From Hydractinia symbiolongicarpus (Eukaryota; Cnidaria; Hydrozoa; Anthoathecata; Hydractiniidae), in assembly GCF_029227915.1 (NCBI RefSeq), contig NC_079877.1:9054001-9114000 (forward strand): a DNA stretch of 60,000 bases. Reading direction: 5' to 3'. Within the stretch, counting starts at the first letter, position 1. Each line of letters starts with the position of its first letter. The position numbers and the translations under genes are program-made. Shown here in pieces: positions 1-11,200 of the stretch. The notes under the pieces were generated by a model. The model was not told where the DNA came from, did no database searches, and saw only the letters and a list, made by a program, of their open reading frames with translations.

Positions 1-381
1 AAAAAAAATAACACCAAAATTGGTTAAGTCTGCCCTTAAAAAGACAGGATATTAGTTTAAAAAAACCAACAATTTCAATTCCTTTTCAACCCTATATTCC
101 TGAAAATCTTTAAATAAGCATAAGGTTTAATTTGACTATACAGTCCTTCTTTTTTTGCCTGCAAATACGAAACTTTGTAAACATTCACAACTCATCTATA
201 TGTAGTCAATTAGAAGTCATCTACACTCTTGGTGATAGTTTAAAGCCTCAAAAATGTTTCCATAGAAAAAAATGGGCTAAAAAAGACCTTTTTTAACAAG
301 CTCCCACATCTTTCTGCCTGCAACGCAGTTGTTAGAGCCAGAGCGACTTACCCCAAAAAATGTATACATTCAAAAAGGTCT
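1..381. other. Non-coding stretch, nothing recognised
   Basis: AT-rich sequence with homopolymer runs. I see no convincing exon, RNA gene or repeat before the inverted-repeat element that begins at 382. It may be intron or 5' flank of the phosphatase-inhibitor-2 gene, whose upstream exons were not found in the window. Confidence 0.4.
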
Positions 382-846
382 GAGGGTGCCGATAAGCCGC
401 AAACGCCCGCATATATACGGGCGAGCTCAAGCAACTTTTCAAATAAAATTGGCGGTTGTCCCCCGAAACCGCCCGCACTTTCCCGAACTGGTCCGGAACA
501 TTCCCGAAATGCAGTTCCTTGTAACAAACCATGCGGACGATGGTTGGGAAGAAGGCGCTTGATGAGAAAGGAGTTAATAAAGTTTATATATAAGTTATTT
601 ATAAAGTAAACTTCTTCAAAAACCATCAAAAACAGTTCTTCTAAGAACTTCGCTACGACATAGTAAGTTTATTTTAATTTTTATAGTTTTTTTAATCATA
701 TATTAGTGTCTGTTTTTTTTTTCTTTCGGGCATTGTTCGGGTCTATGCGGGTTTTTTCGGGCGAATACTTGAATTTTTTTCAAAACGCCGAACTCGCCTG
801 AAAACGCCCGCACTTTTTACGGCGTATGCGGCTTATCGGCACCCTC
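382..846. mobile_element. GC-rich inverted-repeat element (MITE-like)
   Basis: The ends are perfect 19-bp inverted repeats: GAGGGTGCCGATAAGCCGC at 382-400 and its complement at 828-846. Homology continues imperfectly inward, with CCCGAAA/CCCGCA-type motifs on the left (about 460-510) mirrored by GGGC/TTCGGG motifs on the right (about 725-765). The GC content stands out sharply from the AT-rich surroundings. Short open frames at 329-562 and 348-629 are by-products of this composition. No transposase is present, so it is non-autonomous. I could not identify a clear target-site duplication (flanks GTCT and GTCC), so the superfamily is unknown. Confidence 0.75.
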
Positions 847-2207
847 GTCCACAAAGGTGAAGAAGTTAAGTTAGGCTTAGCTTGGCTAGCTACCTCCCAC
901 GAAAAAACAATTTGATTTAATATGGAAGAACTTAGATAGGTGTCTAGGAAATCATATAGGGTTATAATATGACTTTTATTGCCAGTATCATCATGACTCA
1001 TAACAACTAGCTAGCAGCAATTTTAGTCCTATAGCTAGCTTTTTTATACATATGAAATTAACTTTTCTTTTTTTGGGAGGTATATAAGCTTTTTAAAGCT
1101 TACCTCCCAATTAATTGATTTTTTCCCAACTGGTTGATTCCACTGTTTCTGCTGGGTTTTTTTTAATAACTCTCTTTTGCTAGGTTGCATGGTTTTGACA
1201 CGTGAGTGTCAATATTTATTCATTAAACACCTGCATGCTAAATTTTAGGCCCCCAATTTCATAGAACCTTGGAAATTGGCTATTACTCGAAAATACCCCT
1301 TAAGATTTTTAAGGTTTTAACACAAAAATTTGGAAAAATTGGATATTCAAACAATTTTAGGAGTTCTTTCATGCAAACTATGTAAAATCCAGAGTTATAT
1401 ATGTTAAATAACTTTTATTTATTATTAAAGTTATTATTGAATTGTAAACATTTTTTGGACAAGTTTAGGCCTTCAATTACGTCACCGAAAAAGTACTTGA
1501 CATTGCTGACATTTCATTCCTTTCATGACGTATAATAAGTGTGCCAAGTTTGATTCAATTTGGACAAGCCTATTGAAAGTTATTAAGGGGGTGGGGATCT
1601 CCTAACCTGTTATTATGTTTGCAAACCTCTGGATCGAAAAGGGTTAAACTGACAAAACCATCCTGTATAAATATGCTCAATATACAATAAATAAATAAAC
1701 TTTTTTTCTATGTCCTACCTTATTTCTGGCTCGTTTGTAGTCTTTCTGTAAATTCAGCATTAAATTTTATTTTTTTATAGTTATGTGAGTTATTATTTCT
1801 GCTATTTCAATAAAAATGTGTGCATACCCAACATATTTTGTATTTTGCATTTGGCATAATTTTGTAAGTCCTATTTGCAAATCTTAATTCCACAATCTTT
1901 GGGTCTAAATGTGTTTTTTTAATTAAATAAAGCAGCCCCTTGACAACTTCTCAATCTATTTCATATGACAGCGGCTTTTTTATATGGAAGGAAAGCTTAG
2001 TCTGTTTGCTCCTGTTTTGGTTGTCTATCTTTTCTGGGGGGTTTTGTATAATATTTTCATTGTAAATGTTTTAAAATGAACTATAGAAAAGTGTTTAATT
2101 TCAAATATCCTCGCAAAAAAATTAATAATAGAAAAATTTATCACATGTATAATTTGTCCCGCACCTCCCAATAATTAGTTTTAATAAAACTATTTTTTAG
2201 CTTGCAG
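847..2207. other. Non-coding sequence, probably intron of the PP1 inhibitor-2 gene
   Basis: No exon is recognised. The stretch 1440-1620, containing AATTACGTCACC and a run of GGGGGTGGGG, looks like a dispersed repeat, but I cannot confirm a second copy here. The segment ends in a pyrimidine-rich tract and the AG acceptor before 2208. I looked for the conserved upstream inhibitor-2 motifs (KGILK and the WDEMNI region) and did not see them, so those exons probably lie left of the window. Confidence 0.4.
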
Positions 2208-2473
2208 GGGAAGAAGGAGAAATGGCTAACATAGATAACGTTGCGGAAAAACTTGCTACAGGAGCTCCTAGAAAAGACTACGAGAGTAATCCCGACGAAA
2301 GTGATGAGGAAGAAAATTTAACTGACGATGCGAAGGAAAAAAAGAAGGAGTTTCAAGACCACAGAAAGAAACACTACAACGAATTCACAAATGTAAAACG
2401 CGCCAGAGAGCTAATTGAAAAAGAACTTGCCGAATTGGAGGATGAAGAGGGGAAAATGGATACATCAAAATAA
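2208..2473 (+). CDS. PPP1R2: Protein phosphatase inhibitor 2, C-terminal exon (partial gene)
   Basis: This is the last coding exon of a protein phosphatase 1 inhibitor-2 homologue, a small, largely disordered protein that binds and inhibits the PP1 catalytic subunit in nucleus and cytoplasm. The acceptor is CTTGCAG ending at 2207; the exon starts with the last two bases of a split codon, and the frame is open upstream of the methionine at 2222, so that ATG is internal. The translation has an acidic stretch (NPDESDEEENL), a charged helix (KEKKKEFQDHRKKHYNE) and a second helix (TNVKRARELIEKEL). The HYNE motif and following helix match the family's PP1-active-site-binding segment. The stop is at 2471-2473. 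Upstream exons were not found. The family assignment is secure; the gene model is incomplete. Confidence 0.85.
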
Positions 2474-3794
2474 ATAGAGTGGGGGGAGTGAATTTAGACA
2501 GAAAGTGTTATTTCTTAAATTTGCACAAAAACACTTCACTGTCCATCTGGTTGTTGCTTATCAAAAACAATGCTTCTCAAATTTCATTTTTTAAAAACGA
2601 TGTTGCGAAGGTTTCCTGTACCTCTTGTAGCCTCCGAGCGCATGAATAGTTGGTAAAAATAACCTTTGAATATGTTTTTGTATTCCTGAGTGATAAAAAA
2701 AATATATATATATATTCAAATATTATGATAGAACCAAAATATATACATTATTTATTGTGCGCATTAATAGCAATATTGGTTTTATACGTCCACAAAAATA
2801 ATTCTTGGAGCTAAAACTTTTGCTATATCTTACAAATGCTGTATTAACCACCATACCACACGCAGCTTTATGCGCCGTGTTTTTGTTTTTAACTAACCGT
2901 TTGTAAATTATACTTTATTGTCGGAAAAATTTTGCTGTTTCTTCTTTTTCCCCAAATAAATGTCGACACATCTGGGTTTTATCTGTAATTTAATTTCGCC
3001 AAACCACAAACTGCAAAATTTAATTCCGAGAAGTTCAATCACGAAATTCACTCTACGCGCGTTGTTCCAAAATATTTTCTGACAAAAAGTACATGTTAAA
3101 CACGACAGTGTGAAGAACCTTGTCCAGATTAATTTGATGTTTAAAGAGAAACCTAATGACAGGTACATAGTTTACAAAAAACACTATATACATTCTCTTA
3201 CTTCTAAAGAACCTTACTTAAACAATGCAGTCAATGCGGGCCGTACGATTTTGTGCAGAAATTACGTGCGCGAATCGTAATATACGAATTTTACTTTTTC
3301 CCCTTGTTTGTGGGGGAAGGTTTTGATATACTTTGCTATACGCTCAATAGACTTTTTCACAGCGCGAAAATTACGTGTTAAAAACAGTCCGAAATATTAT
3401 ACTTCGCACCGGGATGGATATAACAAAGGACGTACGTTCTCTCAAATAACCACTTTTTACAGCACCAAAATATGAGCTTTAAGGTATTGGCTTAAGCAGC
3501 AAGCGTGCGCAAATATAATCATCCACTTGTTCATCTCCCTTCCCCGAACAAACGTACTTTTAAACGCACGTAATGCAGAAATTTCGGTTAGCTCGTTATG
3601 GCGACTTTAACAAGCTAATGTTTTTGTTGCACTCGTTTTTGTAAGGTTTTACGTTTAAACGTCTTTATTATTGCTACCATGTTTGGAAATTAAACAAACG
3701 GCTATTGTTGTTTCGATATGAAAGCGGGGGCGGAAATACGTCACGCCGTAATCTATTCAATAAGTTCGTGTCATTACGTTCCTCATAAATCTCA
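2474..3794. other. Intergenic region between the PP1 inhibitor-2 and CARD genes
   Basis: Contains the 3' flank of the inhibitor-2 gene, an (AT)n tract near 2700-2715, and the 5' flank of the CARD gene. The part from about 3050 to 3600 is richer in CG dinucleotides than the rest, which may mark the CARD promoter. The open frame at 2908-3168 on the minus strand resembles no known protein and has no exon signals. Confidence 0.4.
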
Positions 3795-4268
3795 ATGACA
3801 ACAAACATGGCGCATGATGAGGATGAAAATCTAAAAGTCTATGCTGAATGGAAACGAGATGTTTTAGAAGAAAAGAGATACATATTATGTAAAGATATAG
3901 ATCCTCAAAGATTCTTTCCATTTTTACGTTCAAAGCAAATTTTAGATCAGGATAATGAAGAAGACATTAATTATGAAAGAACTCGTCTTCGTCGTGCTGA
4001 GCGCTTCTTAGATATTTTAGTTACGAAGGGACCCGATGCTTTTGATTATTTTTGTGAAGCTCTGTTAACACAAGTTGCTGGACAACTACATTTACTTAAA
4101 GAACTTCTAGAAGCCTTCGATGACAAGCGAGAAGACATAAGTGATTTGAATCACCGCCGGGAATTACCTCCTCTGAGATTTTCAGTACCGCTACCAACTC
4201 CTGGTCAAATTGGTGGACCAGAATTACCTTTTGAACCGCCACCCGCTTATGTTGAGGTCGAAAGGTGA
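3795..4268 (+). CDS. Intronless CARD-domain protein with C-terminal PPxY motif
   Basis: A 157-residue intronless protein. Residues about 12-108 resemble a caspase-recruitment (death-fold) domain: a leading helix with KRDVLEEKRYILCKDID, a hydrophobic FFPFLRSKQIL segment, a charged turn, RRAERFLDILVTKGPDAFDYF and a final LHLLKELLEAF helix. CARDs pair with other CARDs in apoptotic and innate-immune assemblies. The proline-rich C-terminus ends in EPPPAYVEVER. The PPAY there fits the PPxY consensus bound by WW domains, for example in Nedd4-type ubiquitin ligases. There is no nuclease, protease or NTPase domain, so an adaptor role is inferred. The second ATG (3807, AAACATGG) has better start context and would remove four residues. 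The exact orthologue is not recognised. Confidence 0.75.
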   Translation: MTTNMAHDEDENLKVYAEWKRDVLEEKRYILCKDIDPQRFFPFLRSKQILDQDNEEDINYERTRLRRAERFLDILVTKGPDAFDYFCEALLTQVAGQLHLLKELLEAFDDKREDISDLNHRRELPPLRFSVPLPTPGQIGGPELPFEPPPAYVEVER

Positions 4269-5679
4269 TTGAATTGTTGGAACAATATGCTGTATGTGCC
4301 CAGGGACGAATGATAAAACAGTGTAAGCTTCTTATAAGTAAATTTGTAGAAATTTCAGGAAAACTGAACCGTGAGAAAAGTATAAGCTGTTTTCTAAGGG
4401 GCTAGAATTAAAGTTTAAAAACACAGAAACAACAATATATTTCGTGCTTCATTCTTAGTAAACTTTGTGTTATTATGATTCATAATGATTGTCATGTTGT
4501 TAGATCGAAACTTGTAATTTGTTGCTACCCTGATGAGATTAAATAATGATACAGAGAGCAAAAGAGTAAGTAAACAACATTCCTCTCGTCACAAGTTCAA
4601 TTTTTTTTTTATCGAAGTGAGTTTTAAGTATTATAAATCTAAAAAAATACATGTATTTATCAAAACAAATTTGTTTTATAAACTTCACTAATAACATTAG
4701 CTTCTTTTCTTATTTCACATCTCAATGAAAATCTCATAAAAAACAGAAGGAGTCACTATGACTTTGATAATATTAAATTCTTTCGTTTTCCAACTTTACT
4801 TTAACAAACAAATTTTCCATATATTTAAAAAAATCTTTTGGCGAGAATAAATATTCGTTATAAAAAGGAAAAAGCTATTTGAACTGTGTGACAGAGAAGT
4901 TTGTTTCTAAAGTTAGTCGAAACATCAAATAAAGCATTTTTTTTACACTGCTGCTTCGGTTGAAAAATAAAAACAGTAAAAAGTAGCAAAACTAACATGG
5001 ACCCGAACACAGGGTGAATAGCGTGGTAACGGCTACGCACAAAGTTACCCTCTTCCGCACACACAGTGCATTTAGCATACGTATATACACATATATATAA
5101 AAAAATAAAACTTTATACTATGCTAGCTAGATAATACCTGGTAGGTTCAAATAGACTAATGTCTTCGCAATATATTTTACGTGTTCTCTTAAAAAGATTC
5201 ATATACGTAACCGCATGCGTTCTAGCTATTTAAGTTTGGAACGAACGAGATATGTTGTTGTCAGACATAAATTGAACCATTTAAAAGACTTTTGGTTCTT
5301 AGGTTTTGTTATATATTAAACTGTGTGTGGCAGAATCGATAATCTAGGTGACCTCATGTTGAGTGACGCGATGCGTTTTTATATTTTTACTTTACATAGA
5401 TTAAGATCATTATTAGTTCAAGCAGGATAGTAAAACTCCTCAACGCAGATAATGAACTTTCCTTACATGGTTTTAAGGGTAAAACCCAGCAAACAGCATT
5501 TTGACCCACAAAGTCAAAATAAAAACTTTTGTCGAGATTTCTTTTCATTTTGCGTAAAATAAATAAATTTAAAAAAGGGAGATGCACAAGGCGCGGTTGG
5601 GTTGTAAATATTGAGTCAAGTTGAACTTGAAATAATAAAATGAATAACCGCATGAGCAGCTTCTTGTCTTTTTACTTAC
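4269..5679. other. Region between the CARD gene and the last traced perlecan exon
   Basis: The minus-strand perlecan-like gene must continue here or beyond, because its exon at 5680-5949 ends in a consensus donor (GTAAGT) in phase 1. I found no further Ig-like exon. Two weak phase-compatible continuations exist: a short tail near 5300-5345, and a frame ending at 4858 that encodes a hydrophobic segment (about 4960-5010). Neither is convincing. Confidence 0.35.
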
Positions 5680-8274
5680 CCAGTAAAACAACAAGTTTGG
5701 CTGTGGCATATACGGTGCCATACGCATTTTTTGCCGAGCAGGTGTACAAACCCTGATCGACATGGGCAACTGATGAGATCTGCAACTCGCCGTTACGGAT
5801 GAAACTTCTAAGCGGTAACTTTCCATTACTCTTTCTCCAGGTTATCTCAGCTGAGGAGCCACTGATTGAACATAAAAATCTAACAAGAGATCCCGGTTTG
5901 GCATATCGTTCGGAAGGTTGAATGAGAATGGTTGGTAGGCTGTTAGGACCTAGGAGTTAGTTTGAGAATTAAGATCATGGATTGAAAAAGAACACGTTAA
6001 TTTAAGAACACTCAGATCTCCACTCACCAATGAAGATAAAAAAAATCAATCTTCTTGAAAAACACACATTCCAGAGAATGTTTACTGCAGTCTGGACACT
6101 AACAGTACTTGTGTTTCAAGAAAAAAAATTCAGTCGAGTAATACTGTTTAAAAGAAATGACATGAACGCGTAGCTTCTGCAGAATAGAGCTTCTTACTGA
6201 TAGTGCTACCATTTTCAAATTTATGACTTCGTAATGCCGTATTGGAAAATCAGGGTATCTCAAATCTTAACAAACGAAGGTAGTCGCTTTTAATGTGTAC
6301 TGTTGTTCTGTGGTTTTAATTGAAGTCATAAATAAATTTAAAAATGCTAGCACTATAAGTTAAAAGGTCTATTAACAATTAAGCACTTGTCTAAGATAAC
6401 TCTAGAACTTTTGTTAAAACGTTACAGTAATGTAATTTTACCTTAATGGAATTAATATTTTTGAGAACTAATTTTCGCAAAATTGGCAAGCCCTAATAAT
6501 TCGCGAGAATTAAATTTTGAAAAAAAAGAAAAAAATTTTTCTAATATTTTGTTTCTTTATACCCTTTTTCGCTAAATGTGTAAAATAAAGACTGTTGTTT
6601 GTTATATGTAGTTGTACCCTAATTTAAAAAAAAAAAGGTAAAAGTAAAAATTTAAATTTCGCTGGAAGTAATTTTAGTGGATAACAAGGTTTCCAATAAT
6701 TTTTGCGTGAACTAGTCTCGCAAAATTGACAAAAACTCGCGAAAATGAATTCCCTTAAGGTACATGATCTGCAATCACAATAAACAATAATAAAGACCTT
6801 AAAAACTAGCATACCTCGTACGTACAATACGGCTCGTCTTGTCACACTTCCGCCACGGTTGGTTGCGATACACTGATAGCTACCCTCGTTTCCAATAACA
6901 ACATTTTTTATTCTTAAAGAATTATCAGTGATTTCTACATTATCTAACATAGCTTTTCCATGACCTCTCTTCCATGATATTATAGGTGCAGGATAACCAT
7001 TGATAGAACAACGAAATTTAATGTTGTCCCCAATATCGACAGTCTGGTAAGAAGGTTGTACTGATGCTTGAGGTGGAACCACAACTAGAAAAGCAAAAAA
7101 ACTGTATTCTAAGAAATAGCAAATAACTTGATATAAACCCAATACCGCCCGCAGAGCTAAGTAGCTCTACGGGCGGATTTTATTCGACCTGTGATGCAGT
7201 CTCTCTGAAGAAAATGACTATATTTTAACAAACACAATGTTAGTTAAAAGTTTTGTCGTTACTGAATGTATGTTCCCACTTAACAACAATGGAAAACGAT
7301 TTGTGTAGCTGTGGTTGCATTCCGATCCGTATCTATCTGAAGGAATAGGAGAGAAGTGGATCCTCCGAATAATTTTTAAACTATGGGTATAATTAAGCTA
7401 AGTTTTCAGATAAACTATGGTGTAAAACAGTTTAGGCCCTTCCAGGTCAAAATTGGTAACGTCTTATAAACAAAATGTCTTGGATTAAATCAAATGGACA
7501 CGCGTTTCCTCTTTAATCTGTAAGTTTAACCATGACTGTTAAATTAAGCTTGTAACTTACCTCCAACTCTCAGCTGTGCACTCACTCTATCTGTGGTGTA
7601 TTGATTCGATGCTGTACAGGTGTATAACCCAGAATGACGTCTCTGTACATCGGGTATAGTGAGAACACCATGATTAACAATCGCTTCGTTTGGCAATTTT
7701 CGATTTCCATCACGGTTCCATCTGATCGTTGATGTTAACTGACTAAGACCCCTGCATAAGAACCGAGCGACTCCACCCTGTTCAATGCGCATTGATTTTG
7801 GTGTAACTTTAGCACGAATCGGTTCCATCTTATGACCTGTATCAAGATGTATTGTTGTTTCATACTCTATTTTAGAAGTAATACACTTTTAATGCCTACC
7901 TTTTACCCCTTTTAAGAGTTTTGGCTATAACCTTGGTTTTGCAGAACAGCTAAATGTAATTCAGAACAAACCTATTTTGACAATTTACTTACCTAAAACT
8001 AACAGCGTTGCTCTGACAGAATTCAAACCATATTCATTCCTACCGGAACAAATATAAGTTTCCTGGTCAGTGAACTTTAAATTTCGTATGGTCAAGGTTT
8101 TACTATTTCCTTCTTCGTGTATGTAAACACGGTTGGAAAACGGGCGACCGTCAATACGAGCCCACATAATGGTTAATGGTTGTGTTCCATGTACAGTGCA
8201 CTTGAAAGTGGCTGTTGATTCATTTCGATCTGAACGACGTCTGGGAACTACTTGCACAGATGGTGCAGCGTTAT
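5680..8274 (-). CDS. Perlecan-like gene: four I-set Ig domains, one exon each
   Basis: Four exons (7993-8274, 7561-7836, 6815-7084, 5680-5949) each encode one Ig domain, residues about 1197-1562. Each has the paired cysteines, core tryptophan and Y-x-C signature: FKC..MWAR..YICSG; FLC..IRWN..YTCTA; FRC..ISWK..YQCIA; FLC..ITWR..YTCSA. Every exon starts and ends in phase 1, the classic symmetrical arrangement for exon shuffling and duplication. The donor after the fourth domain (GTAAGT) shows that the transcript continues. In perlecan, Ig repeats form domain IV. The intron at 7085-7560 carries a GC-rich hairpin. Confidence 0.9.
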
Positions 8275-11200
8275 CTAGAGAATTGTTGTTAGTAATAAAA
8301 TTAATGTTATTTTGGTGTCATAAAGATTTATCATCTTCTTTTTATTATTAAAATAATAAACCATTTCTTATGTTTGGGTAAGAGGGAGAGTTTTTGATGC
8401 TACGAATAACAATTTAGGCAGAGTGCCAATTATTTCATACTTGCTGTAGTTGTAAAAATGACTTCCGAATGCATTACAAGAAATCATACATGTTTAGCAT
8501 ACACATGACAGTATTAAAACATTTATTTTACTTTTTATTACCCTAGATAGCCTCTTTAGTTTCTAATAGAACTATTATCAATGAGGGTCCCAGTGCATGT
8601 AAAGCTTTATTTTAAGCTACGAAAGGCGTACAAGAACAAAAACTCTCAACTTGACAACCGTCTAAAATAGCAATCCTTTCCTCATGCTGCAAGTTAAGCA
8701 GAAAGAATCGATTACTTTTATAGTCTCTGACATAACTCGGCCTGGATTTGAACAAAAGACATTCCGCACTGGAGGCGAACGCTCTACCACAAGGGCACCA
8801 GTCGGTTAACTTCTAAAGATTTCATACTACTACTACAACAACAACAACCTACAGCTCTGAGCAACTTTTTTGCATGTACCTCCAGGTGTCATTGGGTTTC
8901 CTGTGTAACCATTACTGCACCTAAAAAGGTAAAGATATGATTTCACTGACAGAAAAAAAATGTAACTTATCGAAACTTTCATGACTTGAAAAGACATCAG
9001 ATCACACTTGACTTTATTTATATTCGATTGCCACATTGTTACTTCAATGTACAGCTGGCTTTTGTCTCTTAGCAAAAGGCATGTGGCCATAGATGAAAAA
9101 AACCTTATTGTTTACTTTATGCCATGCCATCTGTCTGCACCTGCTTTCTTTTTTTTGCGCATTTTTTTAAGTAACACAAAATTGTGACTGTAGCTATGTA
9201 GCTCTTAATTTTTTTAATTAATACTTTTAAATAATAAAGTAGGACCTAATTTACGCCAATTCAAATCAAACTTCAGTTCTAACCAAGATGCTGCGTAAAA
9301 CTTACACAACTTTTAGAACAAAGAGTCGTAAACTACCGTCGTGTTTTACATTTTTTCCCAATTTTGTTTTGTTCACTTTAGGCTGGCTTGTTGCTTATTA
9401 ATATTTCAGTATTTTAAAAAAGGATTTAAATCGCGTTTTGCTTATAACATGTTGCTTAAAAAAGAGTGTATTAGTTATGGACAAATATAAGAAATTCCTA
9501 CTTTCCGCAGTTGCTGCCATCATAACCTTGTTGACATCTGTCACAAGAATACCCGCCATCTTGGTTTAAAACACACGTTGTACTGAACCTAAACGGATAT
9601 TAATAGAAGAGAGACAAGAGACCAGTAGCGAAACCCAAATAAGTTGATAAAGACAAAAACTCATACTGGAATTTTCTAGCAAAACAAGAAAAAGCATGAC
9701 CCCCATCTCCTCCCCCTCAGGAAAAAAACAGTACAATCATTCTGTCATCAAATACAAAGCATTTATGCTAGTTCCACAAGATCGCTGATAAACGGTAATA
9801 GTTGTTGTTGTGTCTGGAAAACATTTGAAAATTTTGGCTCATAACGTGGACTAATAGAAATTATTCCACAGAGAGAATAAATAGTTGATCGTGTTAAATA
9901 TTATCAACGAACATACTGGTTGGTTTTAATCAATAGTGGGCATGCGCATCTTTTACAGCGACCATTTATTGCATCACCATAGTAACCAGCCATACATTCG
10001 TCGCAATGATCACCTTGTGTGTTACTTTTGCAACCAACACAAACACCAGTTTCTTTGTCGCAATTATCAGAATGGCTGTTGCATTCACATTTTTTACATG
10101 TTACACGACCAAACGCATCGACATGGCGAGTGTATCCTTTATCGCATTTCTGAAATGTTGATACAGTGGATTATTAATGCAAAAATACACGAATAGATTT
10201 TTTCATTTGTGTGTTTTCATTAGATCCCTTCACCAGGAAGTAACATATTCCAAGCATAAAGTACATCAACTATTTTAACTGACCGTGGTTTAGTAAAATA
10301 ACCTTGTATTTAGAACTGTAATCACAGACTTTAATTATTGGCAAACCATCAATATTGGTCAATATATTTACATCTGATCAGAATATTTGTTATTACTAAC
10401 TCTGTTATATAATTGAAACTATGGCAAGAGATGGGACGTCAAAAATAATTTTACCTCACAAGACAGTCCAGTATAACCTCTTGGGCAGTGGCAGCGTTCC
10501 ACACTGGAAGCAACTCCCAATCTCAAGTTAAAGGCAACTGAGTCAGCCATCTCGACATTACGTAAGCTAGAAAAATCGGAATCGACATGTAACAAAACAC
10601 AACATCACGGACACCAAAACAAAACAACAAACAAACAGTCAGGCCACAAATCCCCTTTTTTATTTACAAAAAGTTTGGACTTACGATGAGATGCGAGTAC
10701 CGGTACTGTATGTTGCACGAATTAGAATGCTTTTAAGATCGACCAAAACATTCAAAAACTCTTCCCGTGATACTTTCGCGCCGGAAAGTGTAGTCCAGTC
10801 ATCCTGAATTAAGAAAAGATAATGAGCAATAAAGGTATAAACACCCGTTTATAAGATTGACGGCGCTACGTAGAATCATACACCAATAGTAACTGTGGAG
10901 GATAGAATTTCGGATGGTAATATTAAATGTTGCCCAGATGCAGCTGAGATTTTGAAAATCACTCGATGATACTTATCTATTTCGATCGAATCCGCTGGTT
11001 CATATTGTTACTCTGGGGAAAAATGTAAACCAAATTATAATACAATACGTTTTTAAGTAACCTTGATTCTGGGTTTAGAGCTTAGGTTGCTAAGGTTAGA
11101 AGAGCTTTTTGACCCGTAGTAGCTGCTTTTTTAGAACCTAATTTAAAATTGACACAGTATAGGCATCGTGAAACGTACATTGATCCTTGTTCGTAAACTA

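Noticed and set aside
5295-5347. Short terminal exon for the matrix gene (DYRFCHTQFNI then stop)
   Set aside because: It is phase-compatible with a fair acceptor, but only 11 residues with no conserved feature; chance is likely.
8734-8806. Possible functional tRNA on the minus strand
   Set aside because: The anticodon arm and B box are good, but the acceptor and T stems do not pair, and a SINE-like body follows, so I called it a SINE.
9936-10196. Plus-strand frame of 86 codons
   Set aside because: It is the reverse of the laminin-EGF exon 9917-10149; its Cys/His-rich look comes from the antisense of EGF cysteines.
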